Shown: one piece after another, positions 8,845 to 17,441 of the stretch
Layout: every line of letters begins with the position of its first letter
Position numbering within the stretch: the first letter of the stretch is position 1
From: Actinosynnema pretiosum
GTDB lineage: Bacteria; Actinomycetota; Actinomycetes; Mycobacteriales; Pseudonocardiaceae
Assembly (NCBI RefSeq): GCF_024171695.1
Contig: NZ_JAMTCF010000009.1
Location: forward strand, 62,001-126,000
Reading direction: 5' to 3'
DNA: 64,000 bases
Program-made: the position numbers and the translations under genes
The notes under the pieces: model-generated
Told to the model about the DNA's origin: nothing
Database searches by the model: none
Seen by the model: the letters and a program-made list of their open reading frames with translations, nothing else

Positions 8845-8883
8845 GTCCCCCGTGCCCAGGTGGTGCTCCGGGACACGGGGGAC
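8845..8883. terminator. bidirectional hairpin
   Basis: GTCCCCCGTG (8845-8854) pairs with CACGGGGGAC (8874-8883) between the convergent LysR and QorB-like genes; loop 19 bases. Confidence 0.55.
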
Positions 8884-8892
8884 CGGCGGTGA

Positions 8893-9708
8893 TCAGCGGT
8901 TCTCGACGGCCTCGGAGATCGGGGTGGCCGGGCGGCCGAGCAGGGTGGGCAGGTCTTCGGTGACGCGCTCCAGGGCGCCCCGGCCGATGTTGACCTCGAT
9001 GTCCGTCAGCAGCTCCGCCACGAAGTCCGGCAGGCCGAAGCCGACCAGCCCGGCGATCCGCTCCTGCGCCGTCACCGGCTTCGCCTCGTCGCCGGACAGC
9101 GCGGCCAGCTCGGCGAACGTCCACGCGCTCGGGCCGGTCAGCTCGTAGGTCCTGCCCTCGTGGCCCTCGCCGGTCACCACGATCGCGGCGGCCTCGGCCA
9201 GGTCGTGGCGGGAGGCGCTGGCGTTGCGGCCGTCACCGGCGGCGTGCGCGACGACGCCGCGGCCCAGCGCCTGGGTGTAGTTCTCGTGGTACATGCCGTT
9301 GCGCAGGAACGCGAAGGCGATCCCGGACTCGCGGATGACCCGCTCGGTCGCGGCGTGGTCGGGGGCGAGGGAGAGCGTGGACGTGTCGGCGTCCACCACG
9401 CTGGTGTAGGCGATGAACGCCACGCCCGCGGCCTTGGCGGCCTCCACCACGCGGGTGTGCTGCGCGATCCGGTCCGGCCCGTCCGCCGAGACCAGCACGA
9501 GCCGGTCCACGCCCGCGAACGCCGCGCGCAGCGACTCCACGTCGTCGAAGTCGGCCTTGCGCACGTCGACGCCGCGCGCGGCGAGCGCGTCGGCCTTCTC
9601 CGGCGAGCGGGTCGAGACGGCCAGCTCCGAGGCGGGGATGCGGGTGAGGACGTGGTCGGCGATGAGGGCGCCCAGGTGGCCGGTGGCCCCGGTGATCAGC
9701 GTGGTCAT
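8893..9708 (-). CDS. NmrA/QorB-like NAD(P)H-quinone oxidoreductase
   Basis: A 271-aa Rossmann-fold protein. MTTLITGATGHLGALIADHV is the dinucleotide-binding motif, and VSTRSPEKADAL and TSVVDADTSTLSLAPDH continue the NmrA-like atypical-SDR pattern. QorB-type enzymes reduce quinones with NAD(P)H and are paired with an HxlR regulator, as here. The ATG at 9708 is the first in-frame start directly before the Rossmann strand. It is divergent from the HxlR gene across a 95-bp region holding a perfect inverted repeat, so it is probably derepressed by quinone or oxidative stress. Confidence 0.82.
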   Translation of the reverse strand: MTTLITGATGHLGALIADHVLTRIPASELAVSTRSPEKADALAARGVDVRKADFDDVESLRAAFAGVDRLVLVSADGPDRIAQHTRVVEAAKAAGVAFIAYTSVVDADTSTLSLAPDHAATERVIRESGIAFAFLRNGMYHENYTQALGRGVVAHAAGDGRNASASRHDLAEAAAIVVTGEGHEGRTYELTGPSAWTFAELAALSGDEAKPVTAQERIAGLVGFGLPDFVAELLTDIEVNIGRGALERVTEDLPTLLGRPATPISEAVENR

Positions 9709-9740
9709 GCGACCACGGTAGGAATCGAAGCTCACTTTTC

Positions 9741-9771
9741 GTAAGTACCCACTATTTTGTCGGGTACTTAC
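9741..9771. promoter_or_regulatory. HxlR operator in the divergent promoter
   Basis: Perfect inverted repeat GTAAGTACCC (9741-9750) and GGGTACTTAC (9762-9771) with 11 bp between the arms, centred between the two divergent starts. The GTACTTAC core matches the kind of site bound by QorR-type regulators. Confidence 0.75.
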
Positions 9772-9803
9772 CTCAGCGGAAGGATGCAGGTAACGTGGTT
9801 GTC

Positions 9804-10181
9804 ATGGCGACGACGGGTGACGTGTACGACCGCAACTGCCCCTCCCGGCAGATCGCCAGCCACGCCACGAGCCAGTGGGGCGGGTTGGTCCTCGGCAAGC
9901 TCCTGGAGGGCAAGCTGCGGTTCAGCGAGCTGCGCAGGGCGGTCGTGGGCGTCAGCGAGAAGATGCTGGCCCAGACCCTGCAGGCGCTGGAGCGCGACGG
10001 CCTCGTGCTGCGCGAGGTCCACCCGGTCATCCCCCCGCACGTCGACTACTCCCTCACCCCGGCGGGCGCGCAGCTCGCGACGCGGGTGCGCGGCCTCTAC
10101 GACTGGATCGAGGACAACCTCCCCGACCTGTGCGCGGCCAGGGACGCCTACGACGCCAAGCGCGCGGGGACCACCGTGTGA
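9804..10181 (+). CDS. HxlR-family redox-responsive repressor (QorR-like)
   Basis: A 125-aa winged helix-turn-helix protein: MATTGDVYDRNCPSRQIASH, then the HxlR core LLEGKLRFSELRRAVVGVSEKMLAQTLQALERDGLV and YSLTPAGAQL. The single early cysteine (NCPSRQ, about residue 12) is the conserved redox-sensing cysteine of QorR/HypR-type members. ATG 9804 is chosen over the GTG three codons earlier. Divergent from the QorB-like gene and separated from it by the inverted repeat, it most likely represses both genes until its cysteine is modified. Confidence 0.85.
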   Translation: MATTGDVYDRNCPSRQIASHATSQWGGLVLGKLLEGKLRFSELRRAVVGVSEKMLAQTLQALERDGLVLREVHPVIPPHVDYSLTPAGAQLATRVRGLYDWIEDNLPDLCAARDAYDAKRAGTTV

Positions 10182-10271
10182 CGGGTGCGACGGCCCCGTG
10201 AGTTCTGAACCGGTTCGGCGGGGTCGTTGTGGTCTGCGCGGAGCCGGGTGGTCGGAACCACTGGAGGTCGA

Positions 10272-11363
10272 ATGGGCGGCAGACGGAAGCACACGGCGAG
10301 CGGGGCGGCACTGGCGCTGCCCTTCACGGACGACCGGCACCCGGCGGAGCCCTACCCCGGCGCTCGGCCGGGTGCCTGCTTCGTTCACCTGGACGGTGCG
10401 GGTTGGCCGGTAGATCCGGACCCGATGAGCGACTCGGGGTGGCGCGTATCCCCCGATGGGGTGGACCTGGACGAGTGGCTGGCGGGGCATGGCGAACCCC
10501 CGCTGGCGGAGCGGACCCCGGTGCTGGCCTACGGGTCCAACGCCAACCCCGCCAAGGTCACCTGGTTGCGCGAGGAGCTCGGTCTCACCGGTCCCGCGGT
10601 GGTGCTGCGCGCCAGGTGCGAGGGGCTCGCGGCGGTGTGGGCCTCGGGCCTGCGCAAGGTCGACGGGCAGCGGCCCGCGACCCTGGCCGCGATGCCGGGC
10701 GTCACCGAGGAGCACGCGGTCTGGTTCGCCACCGCCGAGCAGCTGCGCGTGCTGGACCGCTGCGAGGGGCGCGGGCTGCGCTACCGGCTGGTGCGCGTGC
10801 ACAGCGGCCGGGTCACCCTGTTCGACGGCTCGGTGGTCGACTCGGTGCTCGCCTACACCGGCGCGGGCCGCAGGCGGATGCCGCTGCTGTCGGCCGGTGA
10901 GCCGGTGCGGTGCGCCGAGGTCGACCAGGTCGGCGCGCGCTGGCTCGGCGGGCGGCCCGCACCCGACGACGGCCTCGACGTCACCCCGGTGCACGGCTAC
11001 CCGGCGCCCGACGAGTGGCCGGACCGCCTGTTCGTCTACGGCACGCTCCAGCCGGGGCAGAGCGCGTGGGGGCTCGTGGAGCCCTTCACCAGCGGCTCGC
11101 CGGAGGCGGCGCGGGCGTCCGGGACGCTGCACGACACCGGGCTCGGCTACCCGGCGCTGCGCCCCGGCGGCGGGGTCGCGAACGTGCCGGGCCACGTGCT
11201 GCGGCTGACCTCGCCGGAGGAGGCGCTGCCGGTGCTGGACGAGTACGAGGGCGACGAGTACCGGCGGGTCAGGGTGACCCTGCCGGACGGGCGGGTGTGC
11301 TGGACGTACCTGTGGCGCGGCCCGGTCGACGGCTTCGCGGAGCTGCCGGAGGGGTGGGTGTGA
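10272..11363 (+). CDS. two-domain gamma-glutamylcyclotransferase-like protein
   Basis: A 363-aa protein with two different GGCT/AIG2-type beta-barrels in tandem. The first (residues ~85-225) begins VLAYGSNANPAKVTWLREEL, the YGSN phosphate-type loop. The second (~255-360) begins RLFVYGTLQPGQSAWGLV and carries VLDEYEGDEYRRVRVTL, where the glutamate after DEYEG corresponds to the GGCT catalytic acid. The family releases 5-oxoproline from gamma-glutamyl compounds; the substrate here is unknown. GGAGG at 10263-10267 sets the ATG at 10272. A ~60-residue N-terminal extension has no recognised domain. Confidence 0.8.
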   Translation: MGGRRKHTASGAALALPFTDDRHPAEPYPGARPGACFVHLDGAGWPVDPDPMSDSGWRVSPDGVDLDEWLAGHGEPPLAERTPVLAYGSNANPAKVTWLREELGLTGPAVVLRARCEGLAAVWASGLRKVDGQRPATLAAMPGVTEEHAVWFATAEQLRVLDRCEGRGLRYRLVRVHSGRVTLFDGSVVDSVLAYTGAGRRRMPLLSAGEPVRCAEVDQVGARWLGGRPAPDDGLDVTPVHGYPAPDEWPDRLFVYGTLQPGQSAWGLVEPFTSGSPEAARASGTLHDTGLGYPALRPGGGVANVPGHVLRLTSPEEALPVLDEYEGDEYRRVRVTLPDGRVCWTYLWRGPVDGFAELPEGWV

Positions 11364-11559
11364 CGGCGCGGGTCGTTCGTGGCCGCCCCCCTGGAAGCGG
11401 ACCGTGACCAGCAACGACCGCTCGGGTCTCCCGAACGGGTGAGATCGAGCCGCGCGGACCCGGCGTAGGCCCGATCCGGTGAATCTCCCCCGGCAGGGGC
11501 CACCGGAGCGGGCACCGGGTACGTCCTCCTTCAGCAGCATCCGACTCTGGAGGTGGGAC

Positions 11560-12237
11560 ATGAGGCGACGGCTGATCGCGGTGTGCGGGGTGGCGCTGGC
11601 CGGGGTGCTCGCCGCGTGCGGCGGCGGCGCCCGCCCCGCTGCCGAGCAGGGCGTGCTCACGACGGAGCCCGCGCCGAGCAGCGCGGCGACCGGTTCGAGC
11701 GAGCCGGGGACCTCGGTGGAGGGTGCCCCGAACAGCGCCGATCCGGGCGGCGCCGATCCCGGCGGCGGCGCGGATCCCGTGCCGCCGAGCGATCCGGGCC
11801 AGCAACCGCCCGGCGCGGGCGGCCGCTGCACGGCGGCGTCCCTGGCGGGCCGGTTCCAGCCGACCGACGCGGGCGCGGGCAACCGGTACGGGACGTTCGT
11901 GGTGACCAACACCGGCGACCGGCCGTGCACCCTCACCGGCTACAGCGGCCTGCAGCTGCTCGACGCGGCGGGGCGGCCGGTGCCGACGGACCTGGTGCGC
12001 ACCGGCACGCCGGGCCCCGAGCCGGTCGTGGTGGAACCGGGCGCGTCGGCGTCGGCGAACCTGCGGTGGACCGTGGTGCCGACCGGCGACGAGCCGGTGG
12101 AGGGCCCCTGCGAACCACAGCCGGCGAGCGCCGCGGCCATCCCCCCGGACGAGACCCAACCGCTCACGGTGACCTGGGTGGCGGGCCCGGTGTGCGGCGG
12201 CGGGAAGATCGAGATCAGCGCGTTCTACGCGGCCTGA
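11560..12237 (+). CDS. DUF4232 lipoprotein
   Basis: A 225-aa protein with a lipoprotein signal (MRRRLIAVCGVALAG then LAAC, lipidated cysteine ~residue 21). An Asp/Gly/Pro/Ser-rich linker runs to ~85, followed by a DUF4232 beta-sandwich: CTAASLAGRF...YGTFVVTNTGDRPCTLTGYSGLQLLD and a final cysteine near ACAGPVCGG-like VAGPVCGGG. It would be anchored to the outer face of the membrane. GGAGGTGGG directly precedes the ATG at 11560. Function unknown. It stands alone between the GGCT-like gene and the convergent iniC-like gene. Confidence 0.85.
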   Translation: MRRRLIAVCGVALAGVLAACGGGARPAAEQGVLTTEPAPSSAATGSSEPGTSVEGAPNSADPGGADPGGGADPVPPSDPGQQPPGAGGRCTAASLAGRFQPTDAGAGNRYGTFVVTNTGDRPCTLTGYSGLQLLDAAGRPVPTDLVRTGTPGPEPVVVEPGASASANLRWTVVPTGDEPVEGPCEPQPASAAAIPPDETQPLTVTWVAGPVCGGGKIEISAFYAA

Positions 12238-12477
12238 TCCCGCAGCTCGACCCGGAGCGCGGCCGGTCCGCGCTCCGGGCGGGCACGCGGACCGGGCGGG
12301 CACGCGGACCGCGCCGAGCTGGTGCCAACCACTTGCCGGGGGCGCACCCGTTGCCACTCCGCTGTCGGCGACCGGTTGCCGTCAACTGCTCGCCGTCGCC
12401 CCGCGCCCGCCGTTACCCCACCGCCCGTGTCACCCACGCGCGCCGCCCCCGCCGCCCGCGTCACCCCTCGCCCACCA

Positions 12478-13935
12478 TCACCCCACCGCCCCCATCCCCA
12501 CCAGCACGCCCTCGCAACTCCGCACCACCACCCCCGCCGCCCGGCGCTGGGTGTTGTCCAGCACCGGGCTGGCCGCGTGCTCGCGCCACCGCCCCAGCAC
12601 GTCCAGCAGCACGTGCCGCAGCTCCCGCCCCGACAGCCCCTGCTCCTCCACCCCCAGCCGCGCCGCAGCGCCCGTCCCCGCGCCGCCCACCAGCCTGGTC
12701 GCCTCCGCGCCCAGCTCGCCCGGCAGCCCGACCCGCCCGCCGCCCAGCGCGGCCAGCAGGCGCAGCTCGCGGAAGTCGTGCGCCCCCGCCACCACCCGCT
12801 CCAGCGCCCCCAGCAGCCCCACCGACCCCGGCCTCGGCTCCGCGCGCAGCACCACGTCCAGCCCCAGCAGCGCCGACCGCGCCTTCAGCGCCCCGCGCCG
12901 CTCCGTCAGGTGCGACCCGATCGCCTCCCGCAACTGCCCCAGGCCGCTGCGCTGGGCCAGCTGACCGGTCAGCTTCACCCGCGTGTCGAAGCCCTGCCTG
13001 ATCAGCGTCGTGCACAGCCGCACCCCGAACAGCCCCAGCCGGTCCAGCAGCCGCTGCCTCGCCGCCGCGCCCAGCGCCACCGGGAAGTCCTCGCCCGCGA
13101 ACCGGTCCGCCGACAGCAGGTGCCCGTCCAGCTCCGCCCGCGCCACCCCGGACAGCGCCCCCAGCGCGGCGAACTCCTCGTCCCTGAGCGTCCGGGACGC
13201 CACCGCCAGCAGCCCGGCGAACGCCACCGCGTCCTGGCACAGCCCCCGCACCGCCGGGTCCCGCCTGCACCGCCGGGCGATCTGCTTCGCCGACGACAGC
13301 GCGTCGATCCGCCCGCCGCCGATCTCGTCGGCCCGCGCCAGCACCAGCAGCGTGGTGACCGAGGCCGCTCGCGCGATCGGGTGGTCGTGCCCGGCGCGCA
13401 ACCGCTCCAGGTCCTCGTCGCGCACGTGCCTGCTCAGGTGCAGCACCGCGTCCGCCTCGCCGAACACCAGCTCGACCGGCGCGTCCGCGCGCGTGTCCAC
13501 CAGCACCAGGTCCCGCAGCGACCGCGCGGGCCACTCGACCACGACCCGCTCCGCGCCACCGGCCTCCACCCGCACCCCGTCGTCGCGGCGCACCACCGGC
13601 ACCTCGTGCGCGCCCACCCACGCGGCCGGGCGCGCGCCGTCGCGGTACCAGGCGGTCGCGGTGGGCTGCGGGGCGAACTCCTCGCCGACCAGCGCGCTCA
13701 CCAGCGTCGACTTGCCGGTCCCGCGCCCGCCCGCGACCGCCACCCGCACCGGCTCGGCGAACCGCGCCCGGTGCCCGCGCAACCACGACACCGCCCTCGG
13801 GCTGTCCCGGTACAGCGCCAGCGCCTCGTCGAGCAGCGCCTCGACGGCGGCCTCCAGCCCCACCGCGCCCGCACCCGAGCCCGGAACCGCAACCGCGGAC
13901 CCCGGCCCGCCCAGCCCCACCACGCTCCCGTTCAC
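12478..13935 (-). CDS. IniC-like dynamin-family GTPase
   Basis: A 485-aa protein, near the ~490 aa of mycobacterial IniC. P-loop GGRGTGKST at ~residues 68-76. The switch II position reads LVLVDTRADAP, where canonical GTPases have DTPG, and the G4 position reads LVLARADEIG in place of N/TKxD, so nucleotide binding may be altered. The remainder is helical, as in bacterial dynamins, ending ..CEGVLVGMGAVG. IniA/IniC partners remodel membranes during envelope stress in mycobacteria. Start taken as GTG 13935 (GTG 13938 equally possible). It lies 475 bp downstream of the iniA-like gene on the same strand. Confidence 0.72.
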   Translation of the reverse strand: MNGSVVGLGGPGSAVAVPGSGAGAVGLEAAVEALLDEALALYRDSPRAVSWLRGHRARFAEPVRVAVAGGRGTGKSTLVSALVGEEFAPQPTATAWYRDGARPAAWVGAHEVPVVRRDDGVRVEAGGAERVVVEWPARSLRDLVLVDTRADAPVELVFGEADAVLHLSRHVRDEDLERLRAGHDHPIARAASVTTLLVLARADEIGGGRIDALSSAKQIARRCRRDPAVRGLCQDAVAFAGLLAVASRTLRDEEFAALGALSGVARAELDGHLLSADRFAGEDFPVALGAAARQRLLDRLGLFGVRLCTTLIRQGFDTRVKLTGQLAQRSGLGQLREAIGSHLTERRGALKARSALLGLDVVLRAEPRPGSVGLLGALERVVAGAHDFRELRLLAALGGGRVGLPGELGAEATRLVGGAGTGAAARLGVEEQGLSGRELRHVLLDVLGRWREHAASPVLDNTQRRAAGVVVRSCEGVLVGMGAVG

Positions 13936-14410
13936 CACAGCACCACCAACGACGCACCCCCGATCCGGGTTACCCCCGAACGGGTGGCCGCAGCTCCGCC
14001 GCAACGCCCAGTCACACAGTGGCACCCGGCCCCGCCGTCACGCCCAGCCCGGCCACCACATCCGACCGCGCCGTGATGCCCAGCCCGGCCACCGCATCCG
14101 ACCGCGTCGTGATGCCTGCTCGCCTACGACGCCCGGCTCCGCCGTCACCTCCGGCTCGCCGTGACACCCGACCACGCCGTGATGCCTGCCCGCCCACGAC
14201 GCCCGGCTCCGCCGTCACCTCCGGCCCGCCCGCGACGCCCGCCCCCGCCGTGATGTCCGGCCCGCCGTGGCGCCAGCCTCGCCCGGACACCCAGGGCCAC
14301 CGTGATCCCAGCCCAGCCGCCCAGCCCAGCCGTTCAGCAGCACCGTCACGCCCGGCCCCACCGTCACGCGCGGCCTCGCCCCCCCTGCCCGGCCCCGCCA
14401 CCCCACCCGA
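13936..14410. repeat. iniA-iniC spacer with degenerate minisatellite
   Basis: A 475-bp spacer with no convincing gene. It contains repeats: a 49-bp segment at 14108-14156 recurs at 14178-14226 with two differences (period 70), and shorter units containing CGTGATGCC and CCCAGCCCGGCCACC recur around 14030-14110. Open frames across it show repeat translation only. Confidence 0.6.
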
Positions 14411-16231
14411 CTAAGCCGTGATCCCCAACGGCGCCGCGCCGACCCCGGCCAGCGCCTGCACCCGCTGGTACAGCTGCACCAGCCCGTCCAGCTCGCCCTT
14501 GGCCTCGCGCGCCCGCCGCTCCCGCTCGGTCGCGTCGTCCTGCACCGCCCGCCGCGCGCTGCGCGCCGACTCCAGCAGCGTCTCCTGCAACTCCTCCGCG
14601 ATGGTGCTGAAGTGGTTGCGCAGGCTCCGCTGCACGTGCCGCGCCGCGTCCCGGCAGTCCTTGCTGAACTTCACGAAGAAGTCGTCCACGTGCCGCTGCA
14701 CGGACTGCTTCGCGGCGGCCTGCCTGCGCTTGAGCCGCTGCTCGCCCTCCTCCAGTATCGACCGCCCGCCGAACAGCGCCCCCGCGCCGAGCGACACCGC
14801 GTTGATCAGCGGCATCCCGGCCAGGCTGGTCACCAGCCCGAGCATCAGCACGCCCCCGTACGACCCGCGCAGCCCGGTGAAGAACTTCTGGCTCGCGGTG
14901 AACCGCTCCAGCGCGGGCGCGTCCATCTCGGCCACCCGGTCCAGCAGGTCGTCCGGGAACACCGACTCGGGCAGCAGGTCGTCCCGGTGCACCGGGAAGC
15001 TGCGCGCCACCTTCTCCGCGACCCACTCGGCCCGCTCCAGCAGCCACGCGAAGTTCGTCGTCGCCGCCTCGGTCAGGCTGGTGCGCAGCCACGGCTCGAA
15101 CTCGTCCCAGACCTTCCCCGGATCGGCGGTCTCGAAGGTGCGGTCGACCTCGCGCAGGATGCTCCTGGTCCGGTCCCGCAGGTCGTACTCGACGTCCGAC
15201 ACCAGGTCGGCCATCTCGTCGGCGAGCACGGTCTGCCACCGCGCGGACCGCCGCCGCAGCTCGTCCACCCGCCGCTGCGCCTCGTGCAGCGCGGCGATCG
15301 TGTCCTCGGGCCCGCGCGCCCCCACGCTGGCCAGCTCCTCCTTGAGCGGCGCCACCAGCTGCTTGACCGCCGAGGCCGCCGCCGCCGCGACCGACCGGCG
15401 GCCGAGCACGTCCGCCGCCGCCACGATGTCGCGCTGCACGCACGCCAGCAGCTCCGGGAACCCGGACTCGGCGTTCAGCTCCCGGTCTCCGGTCTTGGCC
15501 GCGCGCAGCCGCAGCGCCGAGGACACCGGCAGCACCTTCGCGCTCACCCCGGCGCGCGCGAGGTGCGCGCGGTCGCGCTGGAGCACCTGCCGCCACTGCG
15601 CGGACAGGTCGGTCTTGGTCAGCACCACGGTCACGTTCGGGCAAGCCGCCACCACCCGGTGCAGCAGCTCCAGCTCGGACGCCGACAGCTCGGCGGTCGC
15701 GTCGGTCACCATCAGCACCGCGTCCGCCTGGAGCAGCGCCGCGTAGGTGCTCGCCGCGCGCGCGCCTCGGGTGTCCCCGGTGCCGGGCGTGTCGATCAGC
15801 ACCAGCCCGGACGCCAGCAGCTCGCGCGGGATGCCGACCTCGGCCGCCAGCACCTCGCCCGCGCGCGCCTCGCTCCCGGCGCGCCCGCTCACCGCCCGCG
15901 CCACCTGGTCGATGGGCACCGGCACGCGCTCGGTCGGCGCGTCCGCGATCGACCCGCCGCGCAGCAGCGCCGCCGACGGCGTCTCGGCGTGCTGCACGAA
16001 CGTGGGCACGGCGGTGGTCACGTCGTCGCCCACCGCGCACACCGGCGCGTTGATCAGCGCGTTCACCAGCTGGCTCTTGCCCTGCTTGGACTCGCCCACG
16101 ACCAGCACCCTGATCCTGGGGTCCAGCTGGCTCGCGCGCTTCTCGCGCAGCCTGGCGGCCAGGTCGGGGCGGTTGCGGGCGGCGCAGGCCCTGATCGTGT
16201 CGTCGAGCACGTCGAGCCACGGAGCGGACAT
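14411..16231 (-). CDS. IniA-like dynamin-family GTPase
   Basis: A 606-aa protein, like IniA (~640 aa). The GTPase domain is intact: P-loop GESKQGKSQ (~residue 45-55), switch II LIDTPGTGD (~150), G4 VLTKTD (~205). The C-terminal half is helical and contains a hydrophobic paddle-like stretch, GGVLMLGLVTSLAGMPLINA followed by SLGAGALFGG (~residues 440-475), the likely membrane-insertion region, then coiled-coil helices. Mycobacterial IniA is a dynamin-like protein acting on the inner membrane under cell-wall stress; the same role is inferred. ATG 16231 preferred, GTG 16234 possible. Preceded by a hairpin that separates it from the iniB-like gene. Confidence 0.8.
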   Translation of the reverse strand: MSAPWLDVLDDTIRACAARNRPDLAARLREKRASQLDPRIRVLVVGESKQGKSQLVNALINAPVCAVGDDVTTAVPTFVQHAETPSAALLRGGSIADAPTERVPVPIDQVARAVSGRAGSEARAGEVLAAEVGIPRELLASGLVLIDTPGTGDTRGARAASTYAALLQADAVLMVTDATAELSASELELLHRVVAACPNVTVVLTKTDLSAQWRQVLQRDRAHLARAGVSAKVLPVSSALRLRAAKTGDRELNAESGFPELLACVQRDIVAAADVLGRRSVAAAAASAVKQLVAPLKEELASVGARGPEDTIAALHEAQRRVDELRRRSARWQTVLADEMADLVSDVEYDLRDRTRSILREVDRTFETADPGKVWDEFEPWLRTSLTEAATTNFAWLLERAEWVAEKVARSFPVHRDDLLPESVFPDDLLDRVAEMDAPALERFTASQKFFTGLRGSYGGVLMLGLVTSLAGMPLINAVSLGAGALFGGRSILEEGEQRLKRRQAAAKQSVQRHVDDFFVKFSKDCRDAARHVQRSLRNHFSTIAEELQETLLESARSARRAVQDDATERERRAREAKGELDGLVQLYQRVQALAGVGAAPLGITA

Positions 16232-16275
16232 CACCCGGTTGAGTCTGCCGTGTTCCCCCGCTTGGGTGAAAGAGC

Positions 16276-16308
16276 GAAGCGGCCCCGCCGGGTGAGCGGG
16301 GCCGCTTC
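16276..16308 (-). terminator. hairpin between iniB- and iniA-like genes
   Basis: Perfect 13-bp stem GAAGCGGCCCCGC (16276-16288)/GCGGGGCCGCTTC (16296-16308), loop CGGGTGA. It sits inside the presumed operon, so it may act as a partial terminator that lowers expression of the two GTPases relative to the iniB-like gene. Confidence 0.6.
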
Positions 16309-16329
16309 CGGCCGCTGAGCGGTTCAGGC

Positions 16330-17196
16330 TCAGAACAGCAGGTCGCCGATGGGGGACTCGGCGATCGGCGCGGCCGCGTGGCCCACCGCGTCCGTGACGC
16401 CGCCGACGCCCGCGTTGTGCGCGGTGCCGGAGACGGTCGCGGTGAGGTGCTGGGTCAGGTCGCCCACGGGCTCCAGGGTCGCGCCCAGGTCGAGGCCACC
16501 GCCGCCGAGCGCGCCGAACGCCTGGTCGGCCACGGCGCTGACGGAGCCGTGGACCGAGCCCACGGTGTCGAACACCGGGGAGGTCACGCCCTCCAGGCCG
16601 GGCAGCACCGAGCCGGTGGTCCCGTCCAGGGTGTCCACCGCGCCGGACAGGGTGGCGTCGACCGTGGTGTCCACGGCGGCGACGGAGTGCGCGGCCACGG
16701 TGGTCGCGCCGTCCAGGGTCGCGGTCACGTCGCCCACGGCGGAGAAGCTGGTCGCCACGGTCGCGTCCACGCTCGCCGCGACGTCGGCGCCCAGGCCGAG
16801 GCCCAGGTCGCCCGCGCCGCCGAGCAGGCCGACGCCGCTCGCGTCGGCGGTGAGCGCGCCCACGGCGCCCAGGTTGAGGTCCGAGCCCGCGCCGACCGCG
16901 CCGCTCAGCTGCTGGGTCACGGCCTGCAGCTGGGCGATCGCCGAGACGGAGCCCTCCAGGTCGAGGTCCAGGTCACCGGCCACGACGCCGTCGAGGGCGG
17001 GCAGGCCCGCCGACGGCGCGAAGTCGAGCACCAGCGGGATGACCTCCTGGACGTCCAGCGCGGTGACGTCGCTCAGGCCCGCGGCGGCCAGGCAGCCCTC
17101 GGCGTCGACCTGGAAGGCGGCCAGTGCGCTCGGGTCGCTCAGCAGGTCGAGGACGAAGTCGTGCAGCGTGTTCGGGGCGTCCGGGGTGGCGACCAT
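16330..17196 (-). CDS. IniB N-terminal-domain protein
   Basis: A 288-aa protein beginning MVATPDAPNTLHDFVLDLLS, then the segment DPSALAAFQVDAEGCLAAAGLSDVTA, the recognisable IniB N-terminal domain. The rest (~residues 70-285) is a low-complexity stretch rich in Ala, Gly, Val, Asp and Thr with repeated hydrophobic-polar alternation, similar to the Gly/Ala-rich body of mycobacterial IniB. No signal peptide is evident. The ribosome site AGGAG lies ~10 bases upstream of ATG 17196. First gene of the iniB-iniA-iniC-type operon and divergent from an Hsp70-like gene. Molecular role unknown. Confidence 0.82.
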   Translation of the reverse strand: MVATPDAPNTLHDFVLDLLSDPSALAAFQVDAEGCLAAAGLSDVTALDVQEVIPLVLDFAPSAGLPALDGVVAGDLDLDLEGSVSAIAQLQAVTQQLSGAVGAGSDLNLGAVGALTADASGVGLLGGAGDLGLGLGADVAASVDATVATSFSAVGDVTATLDGATTVAAHSVAAVDTTVDATLSGAVDTLDGTTGSVLPGLEGVTSPVFDTVGSVHGSVSAVADQAFGALGGGGLDLGATLEPVGDLTQHLTATVSGTAHNAGVGGVTDAVGHAAAPIAESPIGDLLF

Positions 17197-17370
17197 GAGG
17201 CGTTTCTCCTGGTGGGTGGCGCGGGAGTGGGTGGGCCGGAGGGCGTCGCCCTGCCGGTGGCACAACCGTAGGAGCGGGGGGATCACGAGCCATCGGGGAT
17301 TGCTCCCAGTAGATGCCGCATCCCCAGAGGGGGGGTTCTCGTTCACTCCCTAAGGGGGAGGGGGACGCGC

Positions 17371-17399
17371 TTGTCGGCCCTTTTACCCCCGTGTAGGTA
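17371..17399 (+). promoter_or_regulatory. promoter of the Hsp70-like/LuxR operon
   Basis: TTGTCG (17371-17376), 17-bp spacer, TAGGTA (17394-17399). It sits in the 245-bp divergent region between the iniB-like and Hsp70-like genes, just after the near-palindrome CTCCCTAAGGGGGAG, a candidate regulator site. Confidence 0.5.
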
Positions 17400-17441
17400 G
17401 TTGACCGTTGCTGCGAACAGGTGAGTGAAGGAGGCTCCGGG

